In this document: one piece after another, positions 18,356-27,499 of the stretch
How the letters are laid out: every line of letters starts with the position of its first letter
Position numbering within the stretch: the first letter of the stretch is position 1
DNA from: Tatumella sp. JGM91
GTDB lineage: Bacteria; Pseudomonadota; Gammaproteobacteria; Enterobacterales; Enterobacteriaceae
Assembly: GCF_018257575.1 (NCBI RefSeq)
Contig: NZ_JAERJP010000015.1
Span: forward strand, 44,680 to 108,679
Direction: 5' to 3'
DNA length: 64,000 nucleotides
Notes under the pieces: model-generated
Told to the model about the DNA's origin: nothing
What the model saw: only the letters and a program-made list of their open reading frames with translations
Databases searched by the model: none
Translations under genes and position numbers: made by a program

Positions 18356-19780
18356 TCAGGAAATATCACTCATCACATGTTTGATACGGGTATATTCTTC
18401 AAGAGAGTAGGCGGACAGATCTTTGCCGTAACCTGATTTCTTAAACCCGCCGTGGGGCATTTCGGCACAAAGAGGAATATGGTTGTTAATCCATACGGTA
18501 CCGAAATCAAGATCATTACTGATCTGGTGGGCGCGGCGATGATCCTTTGTCCAGACACTGGCTGCCAGACCAAAGTCCACATCATTCGCCATCGATAATG
18601 CCTCATCCGCAGTGCCGAAAGACTGAATAGTCATCACTGGCCCGAACACTTCACGCTGAATAGCCTCATCCTGCTGATGCAGCCCGGAAATCAGGGTGGG
18701 TTCGAAATAAAAGCCGTCACTGTCGGCCGCTTTGCCACCGGCCTCAATTGTTGCATGGGCGGGCAGGCGTTCAATAAAGCCTTTCACCTGTTCCAGCTGC
18801 TGCTTACTGTTGAGTGCGCCATAAAATGCGCCGGTGTCATCGGGTAAACCGTAACGCAGCTGACGGATTTCGCTCAGTACTGCCTCAAGAAACTGCGGAT
18901 AAATACTGTGCTGGACGATAAGACGGGTGGCAGCGGTACAGTCCTGGCCGGCATTAAAAAAACCAGCGGCACACAGGGTACTGGCGGCTTTGGGAATATC
19001 AGCATCGGCAAAGACAATCGCCGGTGCTTTTCCCCCCAGTTCGAGGTGGGCACGGGTCAGGTTTGCGGCCGCAGAGGCAGCAACCTGTAATCCGGCACGC
19101 ACTGAACCGGTGATCGACACCAGCGAGGCCTGTGGCGAAGATACCACCAGCGCCCCGGTGGCGGCTTTGCCCAGCACGACATTGATACAGCCTTCAGGAA
19201 AGAAAGGCGCCGCAATTTCGGCCAGTAACAGCGTGCTGAGCGGGGTGGTGTCGCCGGGCTTCAGTACCAGAGTATTACCGGCGGCTAAGGCCGGGGCAAT
19301 CTTCCAGATCGCCATCATAAACGGGTAATTCCAGGGAGTGACCTGTCCGACCACTCCCAGAGGTTCACGGCGGATCACTGAATTAAAACCACTGATATAT
19401 TCTGCGGAGGCTTTACCTTCCTGACAGCGGGCAGCCCCGGCAAAAAAACGGACCGTATCACAGGAGGCCACAATCTCTTCCTGGCGGATAAAGTGTTTAA
19501 GTTGTCCGGTTTCCTGGCTCTGCAGTTCAATTATCTGATCTGCATGCTGCGCTATAGCATCAGCCAGCAGCAGTAATGCTTTTTGTCGTGCGGCCGGTGT
19601 GGTCTTCTTCCAGAGACGGAACGCCTGTTGCGCGGCATGGTAAGCGGCATCGACCTCCTGAGGACCGGCTTCCGGACACAGGGCATATGCCTGTCCGTTG
19701 ACCGGACTGATTAATTCGAAATAGTGGTCACTGTTTTCCGGCAGAAAAACATTATTAATAAAGTGAGATAATTTACGCAC
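18356..19780 (-). CDS. NAD(P)-dependent aldehyde dehydrogenase (aminobutyraldehyde dehydrogenase-like)
   Basis: A 474-residue cytoplasmic enzyme that oxidises an aldehyde to the acid. It is closest in style to gamma-aminobutyraldehyde dehydrogenases (PatD group, 474 residues in E. coli). Visible features are P-W-N-Y-P-F-M (about 147), the cofactor loop I-T-G-S-V-R, catalytic Glu in L-E-L-G-G-K-A-P, nucleophile Cys in F-N-A-G-Q-D-C-T-A-A-T-R, and the closing K-K-S-G-Y-G-K-D motif. The start is GTG at 19780 with AAGGA 9 nt before. A 20-bp palindrome sits 15-34 nt upstream of the start and recurs in front of the permease at 24489-25949. With the flavin oxidase at 21547 it could complete an amine to acid pathway. 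The substrate is inferred. Confidence 0.85.
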   Translation of the reverse strand: MRKLSHFINNVFLPENSDHYFELISPVNGQAYALCPEAGPQEVDAAYHAAQQAFRLWKKTTPAARQKALLLLADAIAQHADQIIELQSQETGQLKHFIRQEEIVASCDTVRFFAGAARCQEGKASAEYISGFNSVIRREPLGVVGQVTPWNYPFMMAIWKIAPALAAGNTLVLKPGDTTPLSTLLLAEIAAPFFPEGCINVVLGKAATGALVVSSPQASLVSITGSVRAGLQVAASAAANLTRAHLELGGKAPAIVFADADIPKAASTLCAAGFFNAGQDCTAATRLIVQHSIYPQFLEAVLSEIRQLRYGLPDDTGAFYGALNSKQQLEQVKGFIERLPAHATIEAGGKAADSDGFYFEPTLISGLHQQDEAIQREVFGPVMTIQSFGTADEALSMANDVDFGLAASVWTKDHRRAHQISNDLDFGTVWINNHIPLCAEMPHGGFKKSGYGKDLSAYSLEEYTRIKHVMSDIS

Positions 19781-19794
19781 GGAGAATATCCTTT

Positions 19795-19814
19795 AACATA
19801 ATATTTATTATGTT
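19795..19814. promoter_or_regulatory. Palindromic operator in front of the aldehyde dehydrogenase gene
   Basis: Perfect inverted repeat AACATAAT / ATTATGTT with a 4-nt ATTT centre, ending 15 nt before the GTG start. A site with 18 of 20 identical bases lies upstream of the permease gene at 25997-26016. The nearby GntR-type regulator is the obvious candidate ligand, but binding is inferred. Confidence 0.6.
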
Positions 19815-20061
19815 TTATCACCGGTCTGTGGAAAATTACAGGGTCAGTGCCATATGATTTTTATATGGCTGCCGGGTATCAGCAGCATCAGAATATGGCA
19901 GAATGACACAGGGCTGCCATATTCTGTATTGTTCAGCATCTGGCCAGACAACCCCGTTTTCTCTGGCTCCGGCGCGGGAGTTACGTATATTTGTGGCGGG
20001 TTTTGTGGTATCAATATTCCCCCTTTTCTTTTAAGCAATAACACAAGAAATCACGAGGTCT

Positions 20062-20787
20062 ATGATTACTCATGCTGTGATTTTCTCGCCTATTGGTCAA
20101 TCCAGCCGTTCTGATCAGATTATTCAGCGACTGGCGAATGCCATTATTTCCGGCTTACTGGCAGCCAATGAGCAACTGCCTAATGAGGCAGATTTAGCAC
20201 GGATGATGGGGGTCTCCCATATCACCATTCGTGAGGCGCTGAATACATTGCGGGCTAAAGGACTGATTTATACCGCCCGCGGACGTAACGGTGGCAGTTT
20301 TGTTGCTGAATCGATTGCCAAAGATCGGTCTGCGTTCGATGCGCTGCAAAATATCAGCACTGAGTATCTGTCAGATCTCGGTGAATGGCATTGTGCGATC
20401 TTTGTCCACGCCACACGGCTGGCAACGTCGCGGATGACAGACCGTGACGTCCATGGATTATCGCAGTTCATTGATACTCTTGAGCAATCAGCGACACCGG
20501 AACTTCGTTGTCAGTCAGATATGCGTTGTCTGCTGACCATTGCCGCTAACTCTCAGTCGGCGCGGATTGCCAACCAGGAACTGATGATCCAGGCGGAATG
20601 GGCGGCACTGGTGACCCCGTTATATCAGTCCGATGACTTTCACCGTACCGTCGTCCTGAGTTACCGGCAGTTGCTGGCCGCATTCCGTAATAACGAAGCA
20701 TTACAGGCAATGGAGGTTGCCGGACAACTGATTAATCAGTTTATTTCCAGACTGATCGAGTTGAAATTCAGTATTCATACAACATAG
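20062..20787 (+). CDS. GntR-family (FadR/FCD-type) transcriptional regulator
   Basis: A 241-residue regulator. The N-terminal winged helix-turn-helix (about 18-80) shows the GntR hallmark: P-N-E-A-D-L-A-R-M-M-G-V-S-H, T-I-R-E-A-L-N-T-L and the G-G-S-F-V wing. The C-terminal 130 residues are an all-helical FCD-like ligand-binding domain with R/H residues but a degenerate metal site. CACGAGG precedes ATG. It is divergent from the aldehyde dehydrogenase gene and its stop overlaps the start of the Cache-like gene by one base (TAGTG). It is the likely regulator of the surrounding amine catabolic genes through the palindromes at 19795 and 25997. Confidence 0.86.
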   Translation: MITHAVIFSPIGQSSRSDQIIQRLANAIISGLLAANEQLPNEADLARMMGVSHITIREALNTLRAKGLIYTARGRNGGSFVAESIAKDRSAFDALQNISTEYLSDLGEWHCAIFVHATRLATSRMTDRDVHGLSQFIDTLEQSATPELRCQSDMRCLLTIAANSQSARIANQELMIQAEWAALVTPLYQSDDFHRTVVLSYRQLLAAFRNNEALQAMEVAGQLINQFISRLIELKFSIHTT

Positions 20788-21506
20788 TGAACAATATGCT
20801 CAGTGATGATGAATGTAAAAAACAACTGGCAGAGAAAACCGGCCATCTGCTGCAGGCGGTCACCGCATCTGCACAACAGCTTTCACGATTACTGGCCGAA
20901 CGGCTGACCCGTATGACAGCCGGTGAATCTTTGCCGCAGACATTACCGGACAATCGGTTACGAAAAACCCTGTTCCCGGCGATAGAACAGGTTCTGACTG
21001 AGAGCGATTATTGCTTTGGTGCCGGTTTCGCCAGCCATCAGTATTCGGCTGAGAATCATCAGCCTTACTGGTTCCTTGAATGGTGGTTTAAAAGCCCGGG
21101 CAGTCACCGGACGTCTTGCCTGGAACTGGATCAGGCCACCCAGCAACGGCTGGATTTCAGTACGTTTGACTGGTTTAAGCAGCCGCAACAGCAAACCGTC
21201 AATCTTCACGGCCCGTATGTGGATTATATCTGCACCTCGGCGTATACCATGACCGCTTCTTCACCGGTAATCACTGGCGGCAGGCTGGCAGGTGTGGCGG
21301 TGGTGGACATGCTGGTGAGCGTTATTGAAGCCGAGTTACTGACACTGATCCGTCAGTGCCGGAAAAAACCGGTCATTATTAATCGCCACGGGCGGGTGAT
21401 GGTGTCCAGTCATCCGGGTTACCGGACCGGTTCGCTGGTGGAGTATCAGCATCACAGAGATATTATTCACAGTGACTTTTTCCGGATTTTCTTCCCGGAA
21501 GCGTAG
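20787..21506 (+). CDS. Stand-alone Cache-like sensor domain protein without membrane segments
   Basis: 239 residues with features of a PAS-like Cache sensor domain: a long N-terminal helix, then W-F-L-E-W-W, F-D-W-F-K-Q-P, the G-P-Y-V-D-Y-I-C-T-S-A-Y-T-M-T block, G-G-R-L-A-G-V-A-V-V-D-M, and R-H-G-R-V-M-V-S-S-H near the end. Cache domains are usually extracellular parts of receptors. Here there is no signal peptide or transmembrane helix, so the protein should be cytosolic. Translation is coupled to the GntR gene by a TAGTG overlap. ATG 20796 is an alternative start. A role as ligand-binding partner of the regulator is an inference from coupling. Confidence 0.65.
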   Translation: MNNMLSDDECKKQLAEKTGHLLQAVTASAQQLSRLLAERLTRMTAGESLPQTLPDNRLRKTLFPAIEQVLTESDYCFGAGFASHQYSAENHQPYWFLEWWFKSPGSHRTSCLELDQATQQRLDFSTFDWFKQPQQQTVNLHGPYVDYICTSAYTMTASSPVITGGRLAGVAVVDMLVSVIEAELLTLIRQCRKKPVIINRHGRVMVSSHPGYRTGSLVEYQHHRDIIHSDFFRIFFPEA

Positions 21507-21515
21507 TGCCTGTCT

Positions 21516-21537
21516 GCCTGTCACCGGAATGACAGGC
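21516..21537. terminator. Hairpin between convergent genes
   Basis: A 7-bp stem (GCCTGTC at 21516-21522, GACAGGC at 21531-21537) with an 8-nt loop lies in the 40-nt gap between the Cache-like gene and the flavoenzyme gene. It probably serves both directions. Confidence 0.5.
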
Positions 21538-21546
21538 GGGGCAGGA

Positions 21547-22983
21547 TCAGAATGAAATCATTTTACCCGGTGTTAATTTCGCCGAGATCCCCAGCAGTGT
21601 CTTGGCCAGCGGAATGGCGACCGGTGCCAGCTGACGACCAAGCAGTAACGAGGTGTGCTTAATCGAGGTCAGCATCCGGAAGTCATCATTCCTGCCGGTA
21701 ATATCATCGGTAATCGCTTTGCCGATTCTCACCGTCTGGGCCACCCCATGACCGCTCCAGCCATGGACTGAATATATCTGGCTGTTTAGCCCGGATTTCC
21801 GGCAATCTGTTGCACCGTTGAGGGTTAAATCGGTGGTGCCGCTCCAGGCAAAATCCAGTTCAATATCTTCGCGCTGAGAAAACACGGTACGCAGGCGTGA
21901 AGTCAGATAATCAACTGTGCGGTTATTATCCCAGCGCATACCGGTGCCTTGCCCGCCGAACAATAAACGCTGGTTCCGTACCGGGCGATAATAATCGATC
22001 TGTAACTGAGTATCATAGACCGGCTTACCGGTTGGCAGCAGTGTCTGGTGACCACCGTCAATTGGTGAAGTGACCCCCACATAGGTATAAAAGGGTAATG
22101 TGGTTGCGTTATTTTGGTTAAGCAGTGCGTGGGTGGCGTCATGGACGGCGATCACCACCCCCCGGGTAGCGGTAATCACGCCGGATGCGGTATGTACCCG
22201 CGTACCGGCCGGTGTTTCTTCAATCTTTATTACTTCACTGTGTTCATGCACACAGCCACCGTTATGCATAAACCCGTAAATCAGGCCACGGTTCAGTGCC
22301 AGAGAATGAATCTGTCCGCCGCATTCATCCAGCACCCCGCCGTAGTAAATATCTGAGTGGATATGTTCCTGAAGCTGATAATTACCTAACACCGTCACCT
22401 GACTGTCGCCAAGAAATTTCCTGGCATCCGCAGCCTGTACCAGGGCATTCATATGGCCGGGATGCACGGCTGCCGTCAGATGCCCGTATTGACGGTCGAG
22501 CTGTAACTGATAACGGCTGGCGATATCATCGATCAGTGACATTGCTTCGGCAGAGGTAAAACGCCACAGACGGCGGGCTTCATCTTCAGGCAAATGCTCC
22601 AGCATTGACTCAGCCTCCCAGCGTGCCAGCCCCGGGGTCAGTTGCCCGCCGTTACGGCCGGAAGCGCCGGAACCGACAGTGTTTTTCTCCAGCAGTACCG
22701 TATCGATACCTGCCTCTGCCAGATGAAGAGCGGTCGACGCGCCCAGCAGGCCTCCGCCAATCACTACGAGTTCACACTGCTTGTCGGTTTCCAGTGGCGG
22801 AAATGACATCCAGGGGGCGAGCGTAGACTCGTAGTAATTCGCGGCAATCCCGGGGTCAAATTTGAGGGTATCTTCCTGTTGTCTTACCCAGTTCCAGTCC
22901 CCGTTAATACTGATATCACTGGCAGGGAGCGTTTTGGCATCATTAATTAACTGTGGCTTGCTAAACTGATTTTTTATATCCAT
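21547..22983 (-). CDS. FAD-dependent amine/amino-acid oxidase (DAO family, PuuB-like)
   Basis: A 478-residue flavoenzyme of the D-amino-acid-oxidase fold. The dinucleotide-binding motif V-V-I-G-G-G-L-L-G-A-S-T-A occurs near residue 73, followed by L-E-K and G-S-G-A-S-G-R-N-G-G-Q, which is diagnostic of the glycine-oxidase/PuuB/OrdL group. A conserved C-terminal block S-V-H-G-W-S-G-H-G-V-A closes the FAD site. These enzymes oxidise secondary amines or gamma-glutamylated diamines to aldehydes, which a dehydrogenase then oxidises. The extra N-terminal 50 residues and a C-terminal hydrophobic segment (A-P-V-A-I-P-L-A) match PuuB-type architecture. It is convergent with the GntR/Cache pair, and an APC permease gene lies upstream. 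No puuA is in the window, so the true substrate may differ. Confidence 0.84.
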   Translation of the reverse strand: MDIKNQFSKPQLINDAKTLPASDISINGDWNWVRQQEDTLKFDPGIAANYYESTLAPWMSFPPLETDKQCELVVIGGGLLGASTALHLAEAGIDTVLLEKNTVGSGASGRNGGQLTPGLARWEAESMLEHLPEDEARRLWRFTSAEAMSLIDDIASRYQLQLDRQYGHLTAAVHPGHMNALVQAADARKFLGDSQVTVLGNYQLQEHIHSDIYYGGVLDECGGQIHSLALNRGLIYGFMHNGGCVHEHSEVIKIEETPAGTRVHTASGVITATRGVVIAVHDATHALLNQNNATTLPFYTYVGVTSPIDGGHQTLLPTGKPVYDTQLQIDYYRPVRNQRLLFGGQGTGMRWDNNRTVDYLTSRLRTVFSQREDIELDFAWSGTTDLTLNGATDCRKSGLNSQIYSVHGWSGHGVAQTVRIGKAITDDITGRNDDFRMLTSIKHTSLLLGRQLAPVAIPLAKTLLGISAKLTPGKMISF

Positions 22984-23044
22984 TTTTTATTTCCGGCAGA
23001 TTAATAAAATCACAGGTAAACACACTGTGCATAACTGGCCCCGT

Positions 23045-24370
23045 TTATTCGGAGGCCATCACTGATGATTTACTGACACTGTTATAAATAACCCAGACTA
23101 AGCCTGCTGCGGCCCATACGGATCCCAGTACAAAGGCATCATGATCCAGGCTGACCCACATAAAGGCGACGCTGGCTAACCCGCAACAGGGTGAAATAAG
23201 GTGATTAAAAATATCCCTGAATGAAGCGACTCTTTTTTCCTGACAGGCAAATTTTGCGATAACGCAAATATTTACTGAACTGAAGGCGACTAATGCGCCG
23301 AAGCTGATTAACGACACCGCAGTATCCAGACCAAAAAATATCGAACTTAAGGAAATGATCCCTGTCAGCAGGACACAATACAGAGGTGTGTTAGTCTTCG
23401 GGTGAATATATCCAAATACCGGAGACGTCAGGCGGTTTTCCTTACCCATAATATTCAGCAACCTTGCTGAACTGGCATGGGAGGCGAGTGCTGAGGCAAA
23501 GGTATTACACAGAATAGCCACCAGAAATATGGACTGGAATAACCGGCCACCGACATACAGTACAATTTCCGGTAATGCCTCGGTCGGATTTTTAAATGCG
23601 GAGTTGTCCGGGTAGTAAAGCTGAATAAACCAGGCAGCGACGAAGAAAATAACCCCGCCACTTAAGGCCGTATAAAAAATGGCTTTCGGGATAATCCCAG
23701 AGGGATTCTCTGTTTCTCCGGACAGGGTGGTGACAGCGTCAAAACCGAGATAAGAAAAACAAAGAATAGCGGCTCCGCTAATCAGAGGCATAATACTGTG
23801 ATGCTGGTTAAGCAAGGGGGCGAGGGTCATTACCCGCTGAATACCGTGACTGCTACTCAGGTCATGGACCACCATATAAATAAATACCACCATCAGTAAG
23901 ACAGGCAGCCCGACGAATAAAAAGTTTGCATTGGCGAGGATTTTAATATTACAGCAATTAAAAAAGGTCACCAGGCTGGTGAATATCAGAATAGAAACCC
24001 ATACCGGTACAGCCGGTAGCAGGGACTGCAGATAGATACCGGCTAATAATGAGTTAATCATTGGTAACAGGATATAATCCAGCAGTGACGACCAGCCAAC
24101 CATAAACCCCGTATGAGCGCCGAATATACTGCGGGTATAAGTGTAGGCAGAACCGGATGACGGGTATTCTTTGACCAGTCGTCCGTAACTCTGGGCTGTA
24201 AATAATACCGCAACCAGTGCAAGCAGATAAGTCAGCGGTACTCTGCCGTAGGTCACTCCGGAGACAATCCCGAAGGTATCAAATACCGTCATCGGTGTCA
24301 TATAGGCGATACCGATAATAACGACCTGCCACAAGGACAGGTTTCTTTTTGAAGTTGTATTGGATTGCAT
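23045..24370 (-). CDS. APC-family amino acid/polyamine permease
   Basis: A 441-residue inner-membrane transporter with twelve helices. It opens with L-S-L-W-Q-V-V-I-I-G and has the G-S-A-Y-T-Y-T-R segment of the PuuP/YjeH-type APC transporters, and F-L-G-F-D-A-V-T-T-L-S-G-E-T. Most members are proton/amino-acid symporters. An in-frame upstream extension to 24466 is possible, but ATG 24370 has AAAGG 8 nt before it and removes a non-family leader. It lies on the same strand as the flavin oxidase gene 62 nt downstream, so substrate uptake for that enzyme is likely, though inferred. Confidence 0.85.
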   Translation of the reverse strand: MQSNTTSKRNLSLWQVVIIGIAYMTPMTVFDTFGIVSGVTYGRVPLTYLLALVAVLFTAQSYGRLVKEYPSSGSAYTYTRSIFGAHTGFMVGWSSLLDYILLPMINSLLAGIYLQSLLPAVPVWVSILIFTSLVTFFNCCNIKILANANFLFVGLPVLLMVVFIYMVVHDLSSSHGIQRVMTLAPLLNQHHSIMPLISGAAILCFSYLGFDAVTTLSGETENPSGIIPKAIFYTALSGGVIFFVAAWFIQLYYPDNSAFKNPTEALPEIVLYVGGRLFQSIFLVAILCNTFASALASHASSARLLNIMGKENRLTSPVFGYIHPKTNTPLYCVLLTGIISLSSIFFGLDTAVSLISFGALVAFSSVNICVIAKFACQEKRVASFRDIFNHLISPCCGLASVAFMWVSLDHDAFVLGSVWAAAGLVWVIYNSVSKSSVMASE

Positions 24371-24488
24371 AATTATACCTTTCAGGGTTGGCGGGTACAG
24401 GTATCCTGCTGCGGCATACGCGGACAGCGATAAAAAATAAAATAACGACAATCTGCAGCGGGCCAATTTTTCGCCCGCAGCAGGTTAA

Positions 24489-25949
24489 TCAGTCAGTGGT
24501 AATATCCGGCTGATAATGGGTACCTTGTTCTGTGTTGTGGTCTGGTCGTGCGAGCAACAAATATAAAGCACCGGACAGAAAGACCACCGCCAGTCCGGTG
24601 ACCACAATCCACTGATCAGCAAGATTGCTGCCGGGACCGGGCTGACAGAGCAGGTAAATACCGGCCAGGCCATAGGCAAGGGCCAGAATATTCACCGGCA
24701 ACCCGTAACGGCCTAAAGTCCAGCTGCCGGCCGGTTTCCGGCCCTGCAGCCGTTTGCGCAGGGCTGCAAGCACCACCATCTGGAAAGAGATATAAATCCC
24801 TGCCACGGCAAACGCGGTGATCCTGGCAAGATTATCGGGCTGGTAATATACCCAGACACACATCAGCAGGGGTAACACGCAGCTGACGATCATAGCGTTG
24901 TCAGGAACATTATTTGCTGAGATTTTCGCCATCCAGCGGCTGGCGGGTAGCATATTGTCGCGTGAAAAGGAGAACAACAGTCTGCTCAGAGCTGCCTGCA
25001 GTGACAGAATGCATGACAACATAGCAATAACGGCGACCCCGACAAAAATCTTCTCTCCCTGCGGACCGAGGGCATTATTCAGTATTTCAGCGATCGGGTT
25101 GGCAATTTTTCCCGACACAATCCCTTGCAGGTCCGGATAAGAGAGCAGATACCCGGCCACGGAAATAATCGCTGAAATAGCACCAAACAAAATACTGAGC
25201 ATCATCGCAACCGGAATTTTCCTGCCGGGATTCTGCACTTCTTCAGCGACATTACCGCAGGCTTCAAAACCAAAAAACATAAATAGCCCCAGCAGTGATG
25301 CTGACATAAATGCATGGCTGTAACCGGCAGGCCCGGTAACAACGCCCATAGCATCGAAAATCACCGACAAAGGCTGGGTTCTGTGGAAAATTAACAGGTA
25401 GATGCCGAGTGCAATCACGCTGACAATTTCGCACCAGAAGCCGATACGTGCCACCCGGGCCAGATTTCTGGTACCGGAAAGGTTCACTGCCATCATCATT
25501 AATAGCAGCACTACCGAGGTTAATAACAGGTGAAATGCTGACGGAGTATAACTGAACAACGTTGCAACAAAGGTTGCACTGTATTCGGCAATCGAGGTGA
25601 TAGTCACCACCAGAGCCCACAGATAGATCCACGCAGCGATCCACGCATACTTTTTCCCCCACAGGATACGTGACCAGGGATACAGCCCGCCGGTAATCGG
25701 GTACTGTGAAGCAACTTCGCCGAAGACCATAGCAACCAGCATTTGCCCTGCGGCGGCGATCAGTATCCACCAGATTGCCGGTGGTCCGGCAAGGGTCATG
25801 GCCAGAGCAAATAATGAATAAACGGCGGTGAGTGGCGATAAATAGGTAAATCCTAAAGAGAAGTTAGACATCAGGCCGATTGACCTGGTAAACCTTTGTT
25901 CGTCCGGTGGAGATGACAGGCTGAGGTCTTCAGTGGGGGAATTGCGCAT
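24489..25949 (-). CDS. APC-family amino acid permease (GABA-permease-like)
   Basis: A 486-residue twelve-helix transporter of the amino acid/choline/GABA (ACT) subgroup of APC proteins. The N-terminus is hydrophilic, then comes F-S-L-G-F-T-Y-L-S-P and later Y-P-I-T-G-G-L-Y-P-W, A-A-L-S-R-L-L-F-S-F-S-R-D and D-N-A-M-I-V-S, all typical of that group. GGAGG ends 7 nt before the ATG. A 20-bp site (25997-26016) almost identical to the palindrome in front of the aldehyde dehydrogenase gene lies 48-67 nt upstream, so both are probably in the same regulon. GABA, putrescine derivatives or branched-chain amines are possible substrates. None is proven. Confidence 0.84.
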   Translation of the reverse strand: MRNSPTEDLSLSSPPDEQRFTRSIGLMSNFSLGFTYLSPLTAVYSLFALAMTLAGPPAIWWILIAAAGQMLVAMVFGEVASQYPITGGLYPWSRILWGKKYAWIAAWIYLWALVVTITSIAEYSATFVATLFSYTPSAFHLLLTSVVLLLMMMAVNLSGTRNLARVARIGFWCEIVSVIALGIYLLIFHRTQPLSVIFDAMGVVTGPAGYSHAFMSASLLGLFMFFGFEACGNVAEEVQNPGRKIPVAMMLSILFGAISAIISVAGYLLSYPDLQGIVSGKIANPIAEILNNALGPQGEKIFVGVAVIAMLSCILSLQAALSRLLFSFSRDNMLPASRWMAKISANNVPDNAMIVSCVLPLLMCVWVYYQPDNLARITAFAVAGIYISFQMVVLAALRKRLQGRKPAGSWTLGRYGLPVNILALAYGLAGIYLLCQPGPGSNLADQWIVVTGLAVVFLSGALYLLLARPDHNTEQGTHYQPDITTD

Positions 25950-25996
25950 TTACGCCTCCGGTATCTGGCTCTTGATTAAGAATTTTAAATTTATAA

Positions 25997-26016
25997 AACA
26001 TAATATTTTTTATGTA
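25997..26016. promoter_or_regulatory. Second copy of the GntR-region palindrome
   Basis: AACATAAT-ATTT-TTTATGTA differs from the perfect palindrome at 19795-19814 at only two positions. It sits upstream of the APC permease gene (start 25949), a suitable place for an operator. Confidence 0.55.
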
Positions 26017-26312
26017 TATATAACCGGGAGGCTTATTATTTTAATCTATTGATTTTTATTGATAAATCATACATACCTCTTTCTTATGACCCTGGTGAAT
26101 GCGGCGTTCATCGGCGATTTATCCGGCAAAAAAGACCAGACACTCCGGGCAAAGGGACAGATAAAGAGGCGTTAACCGGCAGGCGGAACATGGAAGGGAA
26201 GATGATTGTCTGAGGCAGTGGCCAGGTCACAGCAGTACCCGGCCTGATAAGCAATATCGTATAAATACAGCGGCAACCCGGCCGCAAAGAGCGGGGGGTT
26301 ACCCCGGGTTGA
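26017..26312. other. Intergenic region between permease promoter and hydroxyacid dehydrogenase gene
   Basis: About 300 nt with no supported gene. The left third is AT-rich and belongs to the permease promoter. The rest is GC-mixed. A GC-rich run (GGGGGGTTACCCC, about 26293-26305) just after the dehydrogenase stop might act as its terminator on the minus strand. Confidence 0.4.
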
Positions 26313-27251
26313 TCAGCGGCTGATCACCGGTGTCAGTAACGGCTGTCCGCTAAAATATGCGCTGATATTATCGGCGACCAGTGTTGCCATCGCTGCCCTG
26401 GTTTCATGGGTCCCGCTGGCAATATGGGGTGTGACCACCACATCAGGCCGGTTAAGCAGTGCCGCAGGAACCTGAGGTTCATGGGCAAACACATCCAGCC
26501 CCGCACCGCCGATCTCCCCGCGGGTAATGGCTTCCACCACCGCATCTTCATCTGTCACACTGCCACGGGAGATATTGATCAGAATCCCTGTCGGGCCAAG
26601 CGCTGTCAGCACCTGCCGGTTAATCAGGCCACGGGTCTCTGGATTCGCACTGACACAGACCACCAGAATATCGCTGTTCTCAGCCAGAGTGATCAGACTG
26701 TCGTAGCGGGTCACCTCCGGATCGGTGACCGGACTGTTATTGAAACAGGCAATCGGCATCGCAAACCCTTTAGCACGCCGGGCAACGGCTTTACCGATCC
26801 GCCCGTAGCCGACAATACCCAGCCGTTTACCGGTCACCTTACTGGCCAGCGGAAAAGAGCCTGAGGCCCAGCGTCCCTGTTCGACAAATTTTTCCGCGGC
26901 GGTGATCTGTCGCGATACACTGAGTATTAAAGCCATACCCAGATCAGCCACATCATCGGTTAAAATATCCGGCGTATTCGTGACAGTGATACCTTTCTCC
27001 GTTGCCGTATGGATATCAATACCATCGTAGCCGACCCCGAAAACGGCAATCAGCTTTGCCTGCGGGAACTGGCTGATAAACTCAGCATTTACCACTGATT
27101 CCCCGCTGGCAACAATTACCCGGACTTCTGCAGCGAGCCTGCGGATCTCGTCAGCGGATAAACGGGAATATTCATATAACTGATAATCAGATTTCAGTTT
27201 TTCTTTCAGGGTCTGTGGCACTTTGTCGGCTAATACCAGGGATGAAGACAT
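26313..27251 (-). CDS. D-2-hydroxyacid dehydrogenase (glyoxylate/hydroxypyruvate reductase-like)
   Basis: A 312-residue cytoplasmic NAD(P)H-dependent enzyme. It shows the Rossmann motif G-Y-G-R-I-G-K-A-V-A-R-R (about 148), the substrate-binding V-G-Y-D-G-I-D segment and the catalytic set: Arg in N-I-S-R-G-S-V, Glu in F-A-H-E-P-Q-V-P, and His in T-P-H-I-A-S-G-T. R-R after the glycine motif suggests NADPH preference. Members reduce glyoxylate, hydroxypyruvate or related keto acids. AGGATAAAAACG precedes the ATG. It is divergent from the monooxygenase operon, with 356 nt between them. Confidence 0.88.
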   Translation of the reverse strand: MSSSLVLADKVPQTLKEKLKSDYQLYEYSRLSADEIRRLAAEVRVIVASGESVVNAEFISQFPQAKLIAVFGVGYDGIDIHTATEKGITVTNTPDILTDDVADLGMALILSVSRQITAAEKFVEQGRWASGSFPLASKVTGKRLGIVGYGRIGKAVARRAKGFAMPIACFNNSPVTDPEVTRYDSLITLAENSDILVVCVSANPETRGLINRQVLTALGPTGILINISRGSVTDEDAVVEAITRGEIGGAGLDVFAHEPQVPAALLNRPDVVVTPHIASGTHETRAAMATLVADNISAYFSGQPLLTPVISR

Positions 27252-27499
27252 CGTTTTTATCCTGTATTAATGGAGTGAGAACCGCCAGCAGACAGGCGTG
27301 ACTGTTGGCTGGTGGTCCAGTAAAACTAATACATAATCGGTGTGCTGTATAGTCTGCCGGCACCACAGACAACGCTCCTGTAAAGTGAGCACCACCCTGC
27401 GGCTTGTCGCCGGATATTACCGTGCCCGGCTTTTTAACCCGGCATCGGTCAGGACGGTTGTTTTCAACGTGACCCGAAAATATTGTTATCCGCTGAAAA

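Noticed and set aside
18927..19328. 133-codon frame antisense to the aldehyde dehydrogenase gene
   Set aside because: Ala/Ser/Thr-rich mirror of a GC-rich coding region with no start signal.
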